A stretch of 64,000 bases of DNA from positions 62,001-126,000 of the forward strand of contig NZ_BMKD01000001.1 in NCBI RefSeq assembly GCF_014643835.1. The letters run 5' to 3'. The position numbers and the translations under genes were made by a program. A model generated the notes under the pieces. It was not told the DNA's origin, made no database searches, and was given only the letters and a program-made list of their open reading frames with translations. Shown one piece after another: positions 50,839-59,709 of the stretch (the stretch's first letter is position 1; the number at the start of each line of letters is the position of its first letter). This DNA comes from Mucilaginibacter rubeus. Its GTDB lineage: Bacteria > Bacteroidota > Bacteroidia > Sphingobacteriales > Sphingobacteriaceae.

Positions 50839-51696
50839 ATGAACGAAGAATTAAACATTAAAAAGGACGGAGATGCCTTACCACCGCCGGTGAAAGAAGT
50901 GCAATCGCCCATAAAATCAGGATTAAAAACAAAAGAAGCAATTGTTGCTAACTGGTTACCGCGTTATACCGGCCGACCGCTTGAAGCATTTGGAGAGTAT
51001 ATTATCCTCACCAATTTTTCAAAGTATATCCAGCTGTTTTCGCAGTGGAATGATAACGCGCCTATTATGGGGCTTGAAAAACCAATGCAAAGCGTTACAG
51101 CAAACGGTATTACCATTATTAACTTTGGTATGGGCAGTTCGGTTGCGGCTACTGTTATGGACCTGCTCACAGCCATTCACCCCAAAGCTGTCATATTTTT
51201 GGGTAAATGCGGAGGCCTTAAGAAAAAGAACAACGTAGGCGACCTGATCCTGCCGATAGCCGCCATCCGTGGTGAAGGTACATCAAATGACTATTTACCG
51301 CCAGAGGTCCCTGCCTTGCCATCATTCGCACTGCAGAAAGCCATCTCAACTACCATCCGTGATTATTCACGTGATTACTGGACCGGTACCTGCTACACCA
51401 CTAACCGCCGCGTTTGGGAGCATGATAAAGTTTTCAAAAAATACCTGAAAGATCTGCGTGCCATGGCCGTTGATATGGAAACAGCTACTATTTTTACCAC
51501 CGGTTTTGCCAACAAGATTCCTACAGGTGCGTTGCTGTTAGTGTCAGATCAGCCGATGATTCCTGAAGGTGTAAAAACCGCCGAAAGCGATTCGTCAGTA
51601 ACAGAGCAGTTTGTTGAAACACACCTGCACATAGGTATCGAATCGTTAAAGCAGTTGATCAATAACGGGTTAACGGTTAAGCATCTTAAATTTTAG
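50839..51696 (+). CDS. amn: AMP nucleosidase
   Basis: The enzyme splits AMP to adenine and ribose 5-phosphate. This 285-residue protein equals the catalytic part of E. coli Amn and lacks the long N-terminal domain, as is normal in Bacteroidota. The nucleoside phosphorylase fold is shown by GITIINFGMGSSVAATVMDLL, VIFLGKCGGLKKK and the substrate-binding MAVDMETATIF. The C-terminal segment SDQPMIPEGVK is also typical. The stop codon overlaps the first base of a repeat arm. Confidence 0.92.
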   Translation: MNEELNIKKDGDALPPPVKEVQSPIKSGLKTKEAIVANWLPRYTGRPLEAFGEYIILTNFSKYIQLFSQWNDNAPIMGLEKPMQSVTANGITIINFGMGSSVAATVMDLLTAIHPKAVIFLGKCGGLKKKNNVGDLILPIAAIRGEGTSNDYLPPEVPALPSFALQKAISTTIRDYSRDYWTGTCYTTNRRVWEHDKVFKKYLKDLRAMAVDMETATIFTTGFANKIPTGALLLVSDQPMIPEGVKTAESDSSVTEQFVETHLHIGIESLKQLINNGLTVKHLKF

Positions 51697-51834
51697 TCAT
51701 TTTATTCATTGAGTCATTTTGTCATTAGGTCATTTTTTTAATAGCTTAATGAATAAAAGACTTACGAAGTTTTTGAAACTTCGTAAGTCTGACAAAATGC
51801 AAAAATGACTTAATGACCTGATGCCCCAATGACC
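51696..51834. repeat. inverted tandem-unit repeat, GTCATTTT family, with central hairpin
   Basis: Left arm (51696-51739): GTCATTTTATTCATTGA, GTCATTTT, GTCATTAG, GTCATTTTT. Right arm (51793-51834): AAAATGC, AAAAATGAC, TTAATGAC, CTGATGC, CCCAATGACC. Between them a perfect 15-bp hairpin AGACTTACGAAGTTT TTG AAACTTCGTAAGTCT (51758-51790). The left arm starts at the last base of the amn stop codon, and the right arm reaches 25 nt into the convergent gene. Confidence 0.88.
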
Positions 51835-54800
51835 ACTTGTTTCATCCCCTCTCTGCCGTAAAATACCGGAAAATACATCATTTCGGCTTTGGCCGGATTT
51901 AGGGTGTATTTACCGTTGTAACGGGGGATGAGATTTACGGTGAATGTATATTTGCCCTGTTTAAGGCTTCGGCAAAATATGCTTACTTTCTCTTTAAAAT
52001 ATTCGCGGTGTACTTCATTGTTGTCCCATTGCTGCTCCTTACTCTCGTACGAGCATCCGGCAGGTATCGGGATCTCTATCATCACAAAATCAGCATCGCC
52101 GCGGGCTGTTACTTCTGCTTTTAATAATACAGGTTCACCGCCTTTCAGGGTGGTTATTGTTTTTTCCTTGCGCTCAAACCAGGTATTTACTGTAAAATCT
52201 TTACTTACTTTTTCGGGCTTGTTGTTCCAAAACTGCTGATAGCCGGTAATGTATACAGGCAGGCTGCCTGTTTTACTGATACTGATTGTTTTATCAGTTA
52301 GCGTTGCCGAATAAGGGAATTTGTCGATCGTTTTTGTATCGGTGCCTGTAAGCCTGATCTGCGATGGTTGAACCTGTTTATTTTCTGTCAACAGATCTGG
52401 CAGAATAGTTTCCAGTATCAGCGCCGATTCATAAGTATTACGCCAATCTCCAAGACGGCGTTGTTCAAGGAAGTAGCCGCGGATCTTGGTTAATAGCTCG
52501 GGATGCCTGCCTTCGTTTTTGATAATGCGGTAGGCTAATACACTCAACTGTACCGAATTATCAAAAAAGCGATAACCGTCTTCGCCCCAATATAGGTTAC
52601 CAAACATAGTATGTTTGCTTGTGTTGATTAAACTGTCCATTTTTATGGATAGGGCAGATTCCTGCCGCAATAACATCATTCTTAACTTATCATAACCCGA
52701 CAACTTATAGTCGAAGTTTTTTTGTTCCTTAACCTGCTCTTTTTCAATGTCTGTTACATACTTCTGGTAATCAACTTTAGCTTTCAGTTTATGAAGTAAC
52801 TCAAGGCAAAGTATTTTGTCCCTGCGTTTGTAACTTTCAAGCTGAAAGACGAGATAGTCGGTTAATTTTTGTTTATCCAGTTCAACAGCGTAACCCTCTT
52901 TTTGCACATCTATCAATGCTTCTACCACATGCAGGCTAATCCAGAGTTCTTCGTTACTATCCTTCCACCAGCCCCAGGTACCGTTACTTTTGCGGTTTTC
53001 CTGTAGCTTTTTAATTACGTCTTTTATATTTCTCTCGTATTTAAACTCTTCGCCCAAAAACTTTTTAATGTGTCGTTCCATGAGCAGGCCTTTCAATTTT
53101 GAAGCCAGCTGCTCATTGCACAGATACTTGTACTCCCTCAGCTTACGGGTTTCTTCAGTCAACGCAGGCAATACAGAAGCCTCTGCCCGGAAAGTGACAG
53201 GTCCCAAAGCCGGATCAAATTTCATGTTCACTGTGGTATCGCGGTCAAGTGCCTCAAAAACTCCTTTGGTTTCTTTAACACCCTGCGGCATTACCGGGAT
53301 CCTGCGTTGCTCGCCGTCAAAATAGCCGTTATCCCGTTTAATGGTGTATTCAAAAGTGAGGCTGTCGGTAGGATTGGTAGAAGCAGCGGCAGTAGCAGTA
53401 ATGGTAAGTGTGTCAATTTTAGAGTTTTTAACTTCCAGCTCGTCTTGTTTCAAAGTCTGGCCGTTGTATTTAAAAATTCGGGTAAGCTTCGCGGAGGTAT
53501 TGTTGTAGTTCATTACCTTACCAATCAAGTTCATTTCGTCGCCGGCTATGGCAAATTGCGGTGCGACAAAATTTGCGCTTAATGGTTTATATGATTTGAT
53601 ACTGCTTTCGGTAAAGCCGGTTTGCTTGTTGCCCGTTATGCCGATGATAAATGTTCGCCAGTTGGTGATATCATCAGGGTAATTAACCATGAAACTTGCT
53701 TTGCCATGTTCGTCAGTAGTCAGTTTAGGTTGCCAGTAGGCATAATCAGAAAAGTTTTTACGCATGGTTTGCGAACTGCCGGTTTGTGTACTGTCGGCCC
53801 TTTGGCCTCCAGCCAAACCCGGTTTAGCTTTGGTCCGGATCACGATGACGCCATTTGCACCACGCGCACCATATATAGCAGTGGCGGCGGCGTCTTTCAA
53901 TACACTAATTTCTGCAATGTCTTCTTTATTTACGTCAGATAGTTTATCAACAATCTCGCCATCCACCACAATCAGCGGCTGGGCCGACGGTGATGAACTA
54001 ATGCCCCTAATCATGATATTGGCTTCGTTACCTACTGTCAGGCCAGCAAGCCCGCCTTCTAAGGAAGATACGGTTGCTATCGATCCGGTCATTTCCGCTT
54101 TTCGTTGCACGCCATACCCAATAACCACTACTTCCTGCAAGGATTTTGAGCTGGGTTTTAAGACTACCTTGATAGTTGCACCGGGTTGTATGCTTAACTC
54201 CTGTGTTTCGTGCCCTATAAAGCTTACAATGAGTTTGCCGGTTTTGGGTACTTTTAATTTAAAGCGCCCTGCTATGTCAGTTTGCGTACCTGTTGATGAA
54301 CCCTTTACCCTTATGGTTACGCCGGGTACAACCAATTTATCATCGCTGGCGGTAACTATTCCGCTCATCATATCGCCGAAGTTGCCGGTATCAAGGTATT
54401 TATCATTAAACGCTTCTTTTATTTTCAGGGCATCGTTTTCTATTTCCCGGTCACCGTGATTATAGCCGCCCGTCCTGTTATTGATAATGTTGCTGATCCG
54501 GACACCTACCGAATCTTTGCCATGAGTGGGCAGTACCTCAAAGCTGTAAAAATTAGTACCGCCTGTTTTTATGGTTACATTTTCTTTAATATCATAACTA
54601 TCGCCCTTAAGCAAAAATAAAAGCCTGTAGCTGCCGGCGTTTAGGTTGTTAATGTATGTGGTATTGCCGGGATAGATCAATAAAAAGTCCGGGTCATCAT
54701 ATTTATAAACGATCAGGTTTTTAACCAGCAGTTTTTTGCCCTTAGGTTGATCGATGCTCATACTTAGTTTACCTGTTTCGCCGGTGATGGTAGGGTTTAC

Positions 54801-57692
54801 AAAAAGCGATTGCGTGTTGCTGCGCAGGTCAAGATATTGCTGCCAGATACTTTCGGCCTCGGGTTGGGTAAGTACCTGTTGTGTATAATCATCGGCCGGG
54901 CCCTGGTATGACGATAGTGTGGGGTTGAAGGGATAAGTAGTGGGGATACTTTTTTGTTTAATAAGGCCGGGCTCAAACTGAAATGAATAACCTGGTTCGG
55001 CAACAAAACGTCGTGATCCGCTGCCTTGTACATCTAAATTGGCAAAGTTTTCGGCCGACGGACCTATGAGTACGCTGTTGTTCCGGTAACCATAGTTCGG
55101 GTCGGGATTGATCATGAATACCTTTTCGTTTTGGGTAAGGAGGGCCATCTTCCAGCCAAAATTATTGATAACGGTAATCAGGTAACGGTTGATGAGATCG
55201 CATTCATAGGTACTCAATGTATCCAAAACCTTTGTTGAGTGCGCATTATCCGCATTAATGCTGAAGATCAGCTTTTTCGATTCTTGTACATCTACACTAT
55301 CTACCCAAATGTTTTGATGGCTGGTCCTGAACCGGAACATGTGCCTGCCCGGCGATACTGCGAAGCTGTAGCGTTTAAGCTGCTGTGTTTGGTCGAAGTA
55401 CACCGGCCGGTCATCAATATAAAGGATATGTACGGGCAGTACATCGCCGTTTTTAATCACAAAAGGCGCCACCTGGGTTAGCGAGTCTTTGGCGTCTTCT
55501 TCAACCCGGTAAATTTTGTTAGGGTGAGTAAACTGGTAGTAAGCAATACTGTCAAGCCCCATTTCCTTACTCCAGCGCTTCCAGTTGAGCTGTAATGACC
55601 CATCGCCATTTATATTGCCGGTATTAAAACCCATTTTTTGCTTGCGATACGGAAAACCTTTGCCAAGGTAGGGCACATACGGCGCCTTGTAGTCGGCAAA
55701 CTTACTCGTCATTGACCAGGCCGTTAAATCAGCATTGGCTACAGGCTGGCCTTTGGCATCGGTAACCACGATGTCGGTTTTAGCTTGCTGCCCGGGATAA
55801 ACGGACACCGGCTGACGAACGTTGATGGTCAGCAGCTTATCGCGGTACATGATATCGGTGGCTTCTGTTTTGCTTTCGCCTGCCCAGATATAATGCACCT
55901 GAAAGTTTACAAGGTTTTGATCATTGTAAGTACGTACATAAAACAGGTTATTGGCCTGCCCCGCATCAATTAATTTGTTGCCGCCAAATACCGAATACCA
56001 AAAATGGAGGTACCGCGGGTTTTCAACCTTTACAAACAGTGAATCGGCGGTGCGGTAGCCTGATAGCGAGATGTCTGCGCTATTATCTTTTAGGGCAAGA
56101 TCGGCATAAGCGCTGTCTGTTTCAATGTCGTAGCTATCGGCATACGGGTTAATAATGGTTTTTGCCGGGAGCATTACCCTGACCCTGTTTATGATATCAT
56201 ACTTTGCGTTAAGGGTGCTGATGGTAGCCATAGTTTGTATGGCCTTGCCATTGTCAAAGGCGTTACTGATTAGTGTATCACCGTTTAATTTGGCGGTAAT
56301 ACTAAACCGGCTGTACCGATAACTCATATCGTTATTAGCTGATTGCTGTTCATTATTGCTGTTCAGAAATTCTGAATTAATGGTGTAAGTGACATCTGCC
56401 TTAGGAAAGATGGAATCGGGGATAACTAGCCTGGTTTCACCAACCGGGTCAAGCTGTAGCTGGTGTGTCCAAAGCTGGTCGGGCACAAAAGTGTAGCTTT
56501 GCCTGCGCGTGCCGGTGCCACGGGTATTGAATGTAACAGTAACCCTGCCATCCGTAACCGGCAGGTTATTTTCGTCAACTGCTTTTAAATATAATGTAGC
56601 CGGATTTCCGGGCCCGTGTTCTTCTTTATCAACCCTGGTGCTGAACGTAATTGATTTAAGCTCGTATTCTTCATATTTAAACTGGCCCGTCAGAAAAACC
56701 TTGCGTTTGGCTAAAAAGCCCTGATCGTCATCGCCGTCATAATCATCAAGTTTGTATTTTTCGCTCGACGGATCTTCGAGCGAGATGGTATAATCTTCAT
56801 CAAGAGAAAGGTCAAGACTATCTGTGAGGGCGAAACTATATTCATAAGCTCCTTCGCGGTAACTGTTTACTTTGCCGATGATCTTACCGTCATCCTCATA
56901 CCGTTCTTTGAGCCGTACTAAAAGCTGAGTTGTGGTTACAGGTTGTTTTGATTTTTTATTTAGGATGATCGCCTTGAATTTTACCGTATCATGTGGTTTA
57001 TAAATGGCCTTGTTAAAAACCATGAAGCCTTCGTAATTATCTGCGGGCTGATGGCTGTAATATTTATCGTGCCCCTTAAACAGGTTTTTAAAGCGTTTCC
57101 AGGTAGCTTTAAAAAAACTCATATGGCGATACGGATTGTAATGATAATAAGATGAGCGCTGCTGTTTTTTTATAGCGTAGTAATTGGTTACGCCCGCGTA
57201 ATCAACTTTTAGTATGGTATCCCTTTTTGAAGGGTTAGCTATATACAAGCCGGCTTTTGAATCATAAGTAACGGTATGATTGTTAAACTGCACTAAAGCG
57301 TTGTTAATGGCTTTACCTGTCTGATCAACTAAAATAAAGCGGAGGTCATAGTTATTAGCCAGCAGTTTTAAATTGGCCGAGCGGTTTTCGATAAGCGAAT
57401 AGCTTAGCACGTTCTTTTTTGCAGCTACTTTCAAATAGTTACCGGGAGGGAGGGTATTGTTCCATTTATCGTTTGTTTTAAACGAATCAATGGGGTTGTG
57501 TAATATTTGCTCATCAGGTTTTTTACGTGGGTAGCGATAAAATTTAAGCACATCACCATCCGTTATTTTATATATGTAGGTATAATAACTGCTTTGCCGG
57601 CTTGGGGTAAGCGGCTTTTGCCCCAATGCGGCAGTTATACAAAAACTTAAGAAACTAAAAAATAATAACGATTTTTTTATTGGTGCCTGCAT
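51810..57692 (-). CDS. alpha-2-macroglobulin-like protein with embedded TonB-plug module
   Basis: A 1960-residue exported protein (signal peptide residues 1-24, ending AALGQ). Macroglobulin-like domains occupy the first half, including an MG2-type segment near residue 230 (AIYKPHDTVKFKAI). Residues 1115-1185 are CarboxypepD_reg-like (VVPGVTIRVKGSSTGTQ) and lead, via LQEVVVIGYGVQRKAEMTGS (Gln1186 on), into a SusC-type plug (about 1200-1290: IMIRGISSS, PLIVVDGE, ISVLKDAAATAIYGARGANG). The A2M core follows (YWQPKLTTDEHGKASF, NWRTFIIGITGNKQTGF), then a helical thioester-domain-like region with CNEQ (Cys1525-Gln1528) and a C-terminal beta domain. No beta-barrel is present. Bacterial macroglobulins trap proteases; the plug role is unknown. 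The last residues are encoded by a repeat arm. Confidence 0.85.
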   Translation of the reverse strand: MQAPIKKSLLFFSFLSFCITAALGQKPLTPSRQSSYYTYIYKITDGDVLKFYRYPRKKPDEQILHNPIDSFKTNDKWNNTLPPGNYLKVAAKKNVLSYSLIENRSANLKLLANNYDLRFILVDQTGKAINNALVQFNNHTVTYDSKAGLYIANPSKRDTILKVDYAGVTNYYAIKKQQRSSYYHYNPYRHMSFFKATWKRFKNLFKGHDKYYSHQPADNYEGFMVFNKAIYKPHDTVKFKAIILNKKSKQPVTTTQLLVRLKERYEDDGKIIGKVNSYREGAYEYSFALTDSLDLSLDEDYTISLEDPSSEKYKLDDYDGDDDQGFLAKRKVFLTGQFKYEEYELKSITFSTRVDKEEHGPGNPATLYLKAVDENNLPVTDGRVTVTFNTRGTGTRRQSYTFVPDQLWTHQLQLDPVGETRLVIPDSIFPKADVTYTINSEFLNSNNEQQSANNDMSYRYSRFSITAKLNGDTLISNAFDNGKAIQTMATISTLNAKYDIINRVRVMLPAKTIINPYADSYDIETDSAYADLALKDNSADISLSGYRTADSLFVKVENPRYLHFWYSVFGGNKLIDAGQANNLFYVRTYNDQNLVNFQVHYIWAGESKTEATDIMYRDKLLTINVRQPVSVYPGQQAKTDIVVTDAKGQPVANADLTAWSMTSKFADYKAPYVPYLGKGFPYRKQKMGFNTGNINGDGSLQLNWKRWSKEMGLDSIAYYQFTHPNKIYRVEEDAKDSLTQVAPFVIKNGDVLPVHILYIDDRPVYFDQTQQLKRYSFAVSPGRHMFRFRTSHQNIWVDSVDVQESKKLIFSINADNAHSTKVLDTLSTYECDLINRYLITVINNFGWKMALLTQNEKVFMINPDPNYGYRNNSVLIGPSAENFANLDVQGSGSRRFVAEPGYSFQFEPGLIKQKSIPTTYPFNPTLSSYQGPADDYTQQVLTQPEAESIWQQYLDLRSNTQSLFVNPTITGETGKLSMSIDQPKGKKLLVKNLIVYKYDDPDFLLIYPGNTTYINNLNAGSYRLLFLLKGDSYDIKENVTIKTGGTNFYSFEVLPTHGKDSVGVRISNIINNRTGGYNHGDREIENDALKIKEAFNDKYLDTGNFGDMMSGIVTASDDKLVVPGVTIRVKGSSTGTQTDIAGRFKLKVPKTGKLIVSFIGHETQELSIQPGATIKVVLKPSSKSLQEVVVIGYGVQRKAEMTGSIATVSSLEGGLAGLTVGNEANIMIRGISSSPSAQPLIVVDGEIVDKLSDVNKEDIAEISVLKDAAATAIYGARGANGVIVIRTKAKPGLAGGQRADSTQTGSSQTMRKNFSDYAYWQPKLTTDEHGKASFMVNYPDDITNWRTFIIGITGNKQTGFTESSIKSYKPLSANFVAPQFAIAGDEMNLIGKVMNYNNTSAKLTRIFKYNGQTLKQDELEVKNSKIDTLTITATAAASTNPTDSLTFEYTIKRDNGYFDGEQRRIPVMPQGVKETKGVFEALDRDTTVNMKFDPALGPVTFRAEASVLPALTEETRKLREYKYLCNEQLASKLKGLLMERHIKKFLGEEFKYERNIKDVIKKLQENRKSNGTWGWWKDSNEELWISLHVVEALIDVQKEGYAVELDKQKLTDYLVFQLESYKRRDKILCLELLHKLKAKVDYQKYVTDIEKEQVKEQKNFDYKLSGYDKLRMMLLRQESALSIKMDSLINTSKHTMFGNLYWGEDGYRFFDNSVQLSVLAYRIIKNEGRHPELLTKIRGYFLEQRRLGDWRNTYESALILETILPDLLTENKQVQPSQIRLTGTDTKTIDKFPYSATLTDKTISISKTGSLPVYITGYQQFWNNKPEKVSKDFTVNTWFERKEKTITTLKGGEPVLLKAEVTARGDADFVMIEIPIPAGCSYESKEQQWDNNEVHREYFKEKVSIFCRSLKQGKYTFTVNLIPRYNGKYTLNPAKAEMMYFPVFYGREGMKQVVIGASGH

Positions 57693-57809
57693 GTTTAGGT
57701 ATATTTTGTGGTAATTGTCACCCGTTTAAATTTATTACATTTATGCTTGTGTGTTTATAGGATGCATATCTATTTACTATTCCATAAAAGAAATATCATT
57801 TAAGAAACT

Positions 57810-57817
57810 TATTTTTG
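57810..57817 (+). promoter_or_regulatory. putative -7 element of the cystathionine beta-synthase-like gene
   Basis: TATTTTTG matches TAnnTTTG, 46 nt before the ATG. Confidence 0.5.
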
Positions 57818-57862
57818 AGGCGTAACCCTGCTTTATATACCGGGTTAGTAGAGATTTAAATT

Positions 57863-59224
57863 ATGTGGTACAATAACATACTCGATACCATTGGCAACAC
57901 GCCGCTGGTAAAACTGAATAAAGTAGCAAAAGACATCCCTGCTACCGTTTTAGCCAAGATAGAGACAACCAACCCCGGCAACTCCATAAAAGACCGTATG
58001 GCCCTTAAAATGATTGAGGACGCCGAAAAAAGCGGAAAACTTAAGCCCGGCGGAACCATTATTGAAGGCACATCGGGCAATACCGGTATGGGCCTGGCCA
58101 TTGCAGCTGTGATAAAAGGCTACAAGTGTATTTTTACCAGCACCGATAAACAATCAAAAGAAAAATTTGATGCATTGCGCGCCTTTGGTGCGGAGGTAAT
58201 TGTTTGCCCAACCAATGTGGAGCCTGAAGACCCGCGATCATACTATTCGGTATCATCACGCCTGGAGCGGGAAGTCCCTAACTCATGGAAGCCCAATCAG
58301 TATGATAACCTGAGCAACTCGCAGGCGCACTATGAAAGTACCGGTCCCGAAATTTGGGAGCAAACTGAGGGCAAGATCACGCACCTTATTGCCGGTGTTG
58401 GCACCGGTGGTACTATCTCGGGCATCGCCCGTTATCTGAAAGAGAAGAACCCTGCTATCCAGGTTTTGGGTATTGACACTTACGGGTCTGTATTTAAAAA
58501 ATACAAAGAGACAGGTGTTTTTGATAAAAACGAGATCTATCCATATATCACCGAAGGTATCGGCGAAGATTTCCTACCGCAAAACGTTGATTTTAGCCTG
58601 ATAGATCATTTTGAGAAGGTGACAGATAAGGACGCTGCCCTCATGACCCGCGAGATTGCACGTAAAGAAGGGATCTTCTCAGGTAACTCAACCGGCTCAG
58701 CCGTGGCGGGTTTGCTGCAGATGAAGGATAAGTTTAAAGAGGGCGACGTGGTGGTGATCATCTTCCCGGACCATGGTACCCGCTATCTTGGAAAAATGTA
58801 TAATGACGACTGGCTGCGCGACCGCGGTTTCCTGAAAGACGAAAAACTAACCGCCCGCGATATCATCAGCAAAAAAGAGGTGCAGGAGATCATCACTATT
58901 GATTGTGAGAAGAGCGTGCTGGAAGCCATCAACACCATTAAATCGCTCAATATATCTCAGATCCCGGTTACGCAAAAAGGCATGGTAATTGGAAAGATCA
59001 CCGAAAGCGATATCCTTGATTCGCTAATCGAAAACCCTTCGATCAAATCGCAGCCGATCAAAAACATTACCACTGCACCGTTCCCGTTTGTTGATCTGAA
59101 CACTTCGATAGACAGGATCTCGGCCATGATCAATAAAGATAACATTGCTGTGTTGGTTGAAGACGGGCAGGGTAAAATCGAGATTATTACCCAGTATGAT
59201 ATTATAAACGCCATTTCTGCCTGA
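57863..59224 (+). CDS. cystathionine beta-synthase-like PLP enzyme with CBS domains
   Basis: The 453-residue protein joins a cysteine synthase-type PLP domain (residues 1-330) with two CBS domains (about 335-453). The PLP lysine is Lys43 in NPGNSIKDRMA; the substrate loop is EGTSGNTGMGLA, and the phosphate-binding GVGTGGTISG follows. The substrate-related stretch SRLEREVPNSWKPNQYDN is typical of cystathionine beta-synthase rather than O-acetylserine sulfhydrylase. The CBS repeats (VLEAINTIKSLNISQIPV; SIDRISAMINKDNIAVLV) likely bind adenosyl ligands. It could act in transsulfuration or in cysteine synthesis. No haem-binding domain. Confidence 0.93.
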   Translation: MWYNNILDTIGNTPLVKLNKVAKDIPATVLAKIETTNPGNSIKDRMALKMIEDAEKSGKLKPGGTIIEGTSGNTGMGLAIAAVIKGYKCIFTSTDKQSKEKFDALRAFGAEVIVCPTNVEPEDPRSYYSVSSRLEREVPNSWKPNQYDNLSNSQAHYESTGPEIWEQTEGKITHLIAGVGTGGTISGIARYLKEKNPAIQVLGIDTYGSVFKKYKETGVFDKNEIYPYITEGIGEDFLPQNVDFSLIDHFEKVTDKDAALMTREIARKEGIFSGNSTGSAVAGLLQMKDKFKEGDVVVIIFPDHGTRYLGKMYNDDWLRDRGFLKDEKLTARDIISKKEVQEIITIDCEKSVLEAINTIKSLNISQIPVTQKGMVIGKITESDILDSLIENPSIKSQPIKNITTAPFPFVDLNTSIDRISAMINKDNIAVLVEDGQGKIEIITQYDIINAISA

Positions 59225-59228
59225 TTTT

Positions 59229-59255
59229 AAGGCGAAAGGATAAAGGCGAAAGGTG
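59229..59255. repeat. GGCGAAAGG family, left arm before the NTF2-fold gene
   Basis: Units AAGGCGAAAGGAT, AAAGGCGAAAGGTG begin 4 nt after the preceding stop codon. The inverse arm is at 59674-59704. Confidence 0.85.
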
Positions 59256-59294
59256 TTATGTGATAAGCATGGCGCCTTTTTTTATATTTAGAGC

Positions 59295-59666
59295 ATGAAA
59301 CATTTTTTCGTTTTTACATCCATATTTCTGTTGCCGTTTATTAGTCATTCTCAAAAACACACTATACTCGGTGCCGAGGTAGCAAAGGAAGAACTAAAAA
59401 AAGCATTGACGGAGAAAAGGGAACGACAGGTAATTGTTGATAAGGTTATTACAGACAGACAAACTGCTATAGCTGTTGCCGAAGCGATTCTATTTAAAAT
59501 ATATGGGAGAGCGCAAATAGTTAATGAAAGGCCTTATGAGACTTATTTTATAAATGGCTATTGGGTATTAAATGGTACGTTGCCCGAAAAAATGTTGGGC
59601 GGCGGATTTTTAATTGTGCTCAATGCTAAAGACGGTCGAGTTGTTCGACTAACGCATTATAAATGA
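59295..59666 (+). CDS. exported NTF2-fold protein (YbbC/YhhH-like)
   Basis: The 123-residue protein has a signal peptide (MKHFFVFTSIFLLPFISHSQ) and a domain like the NTF2-fold immunity/YbbC-YhhH family: TAIAVAEAILFKIYGRAQI, RPYETYFINGYWVLNG and the end FLIVLNAKDGRVVRL. Members are linked to polymorphic toxins in some bacteria; here no toxin gene is near, and the signal peptide argues for a periplasmic role. It is the only gene between two inverted repeat arms. Confidence 0.78.
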   Translation: MKHFFVFTSIFLLPFISHSQKHTILGAEVAKEELKKALTEKRERQVIVDKVITDRQTAIAVAEAILFKIYGRAQIVNERPYETYFINGYWVLNGTLPEKMLGGGFLIVLNAKDGRVVRLTHYK

Positions 59667-59673
59667 TCAAAAA

Positions 59674-59704
59674 CCTTTCGCCTTTAACCTTTTGCCTTTC
59701 ACCT
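59674..59704. repeat. GGCGAAAGG family, right arm after the NTF2-fold gene
   Basis: CCTTTCGCC, TTTAACC, TTTTGCC, TTTCACC in tandem: inverse of 59229-59255. It ends 5 nt before the stop of the convergent transferase gene. Confidence 0.85.
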
Positions 59705-59709
59705 CAGAA

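Noticed and set aside
59295-59666. NTF2-fold protein as immunity protein of a polymorphic toxin
   Set aside because: No toxin, Rhs or secretion gene is near, and a signal peptide is present; an immunity role is not supported.
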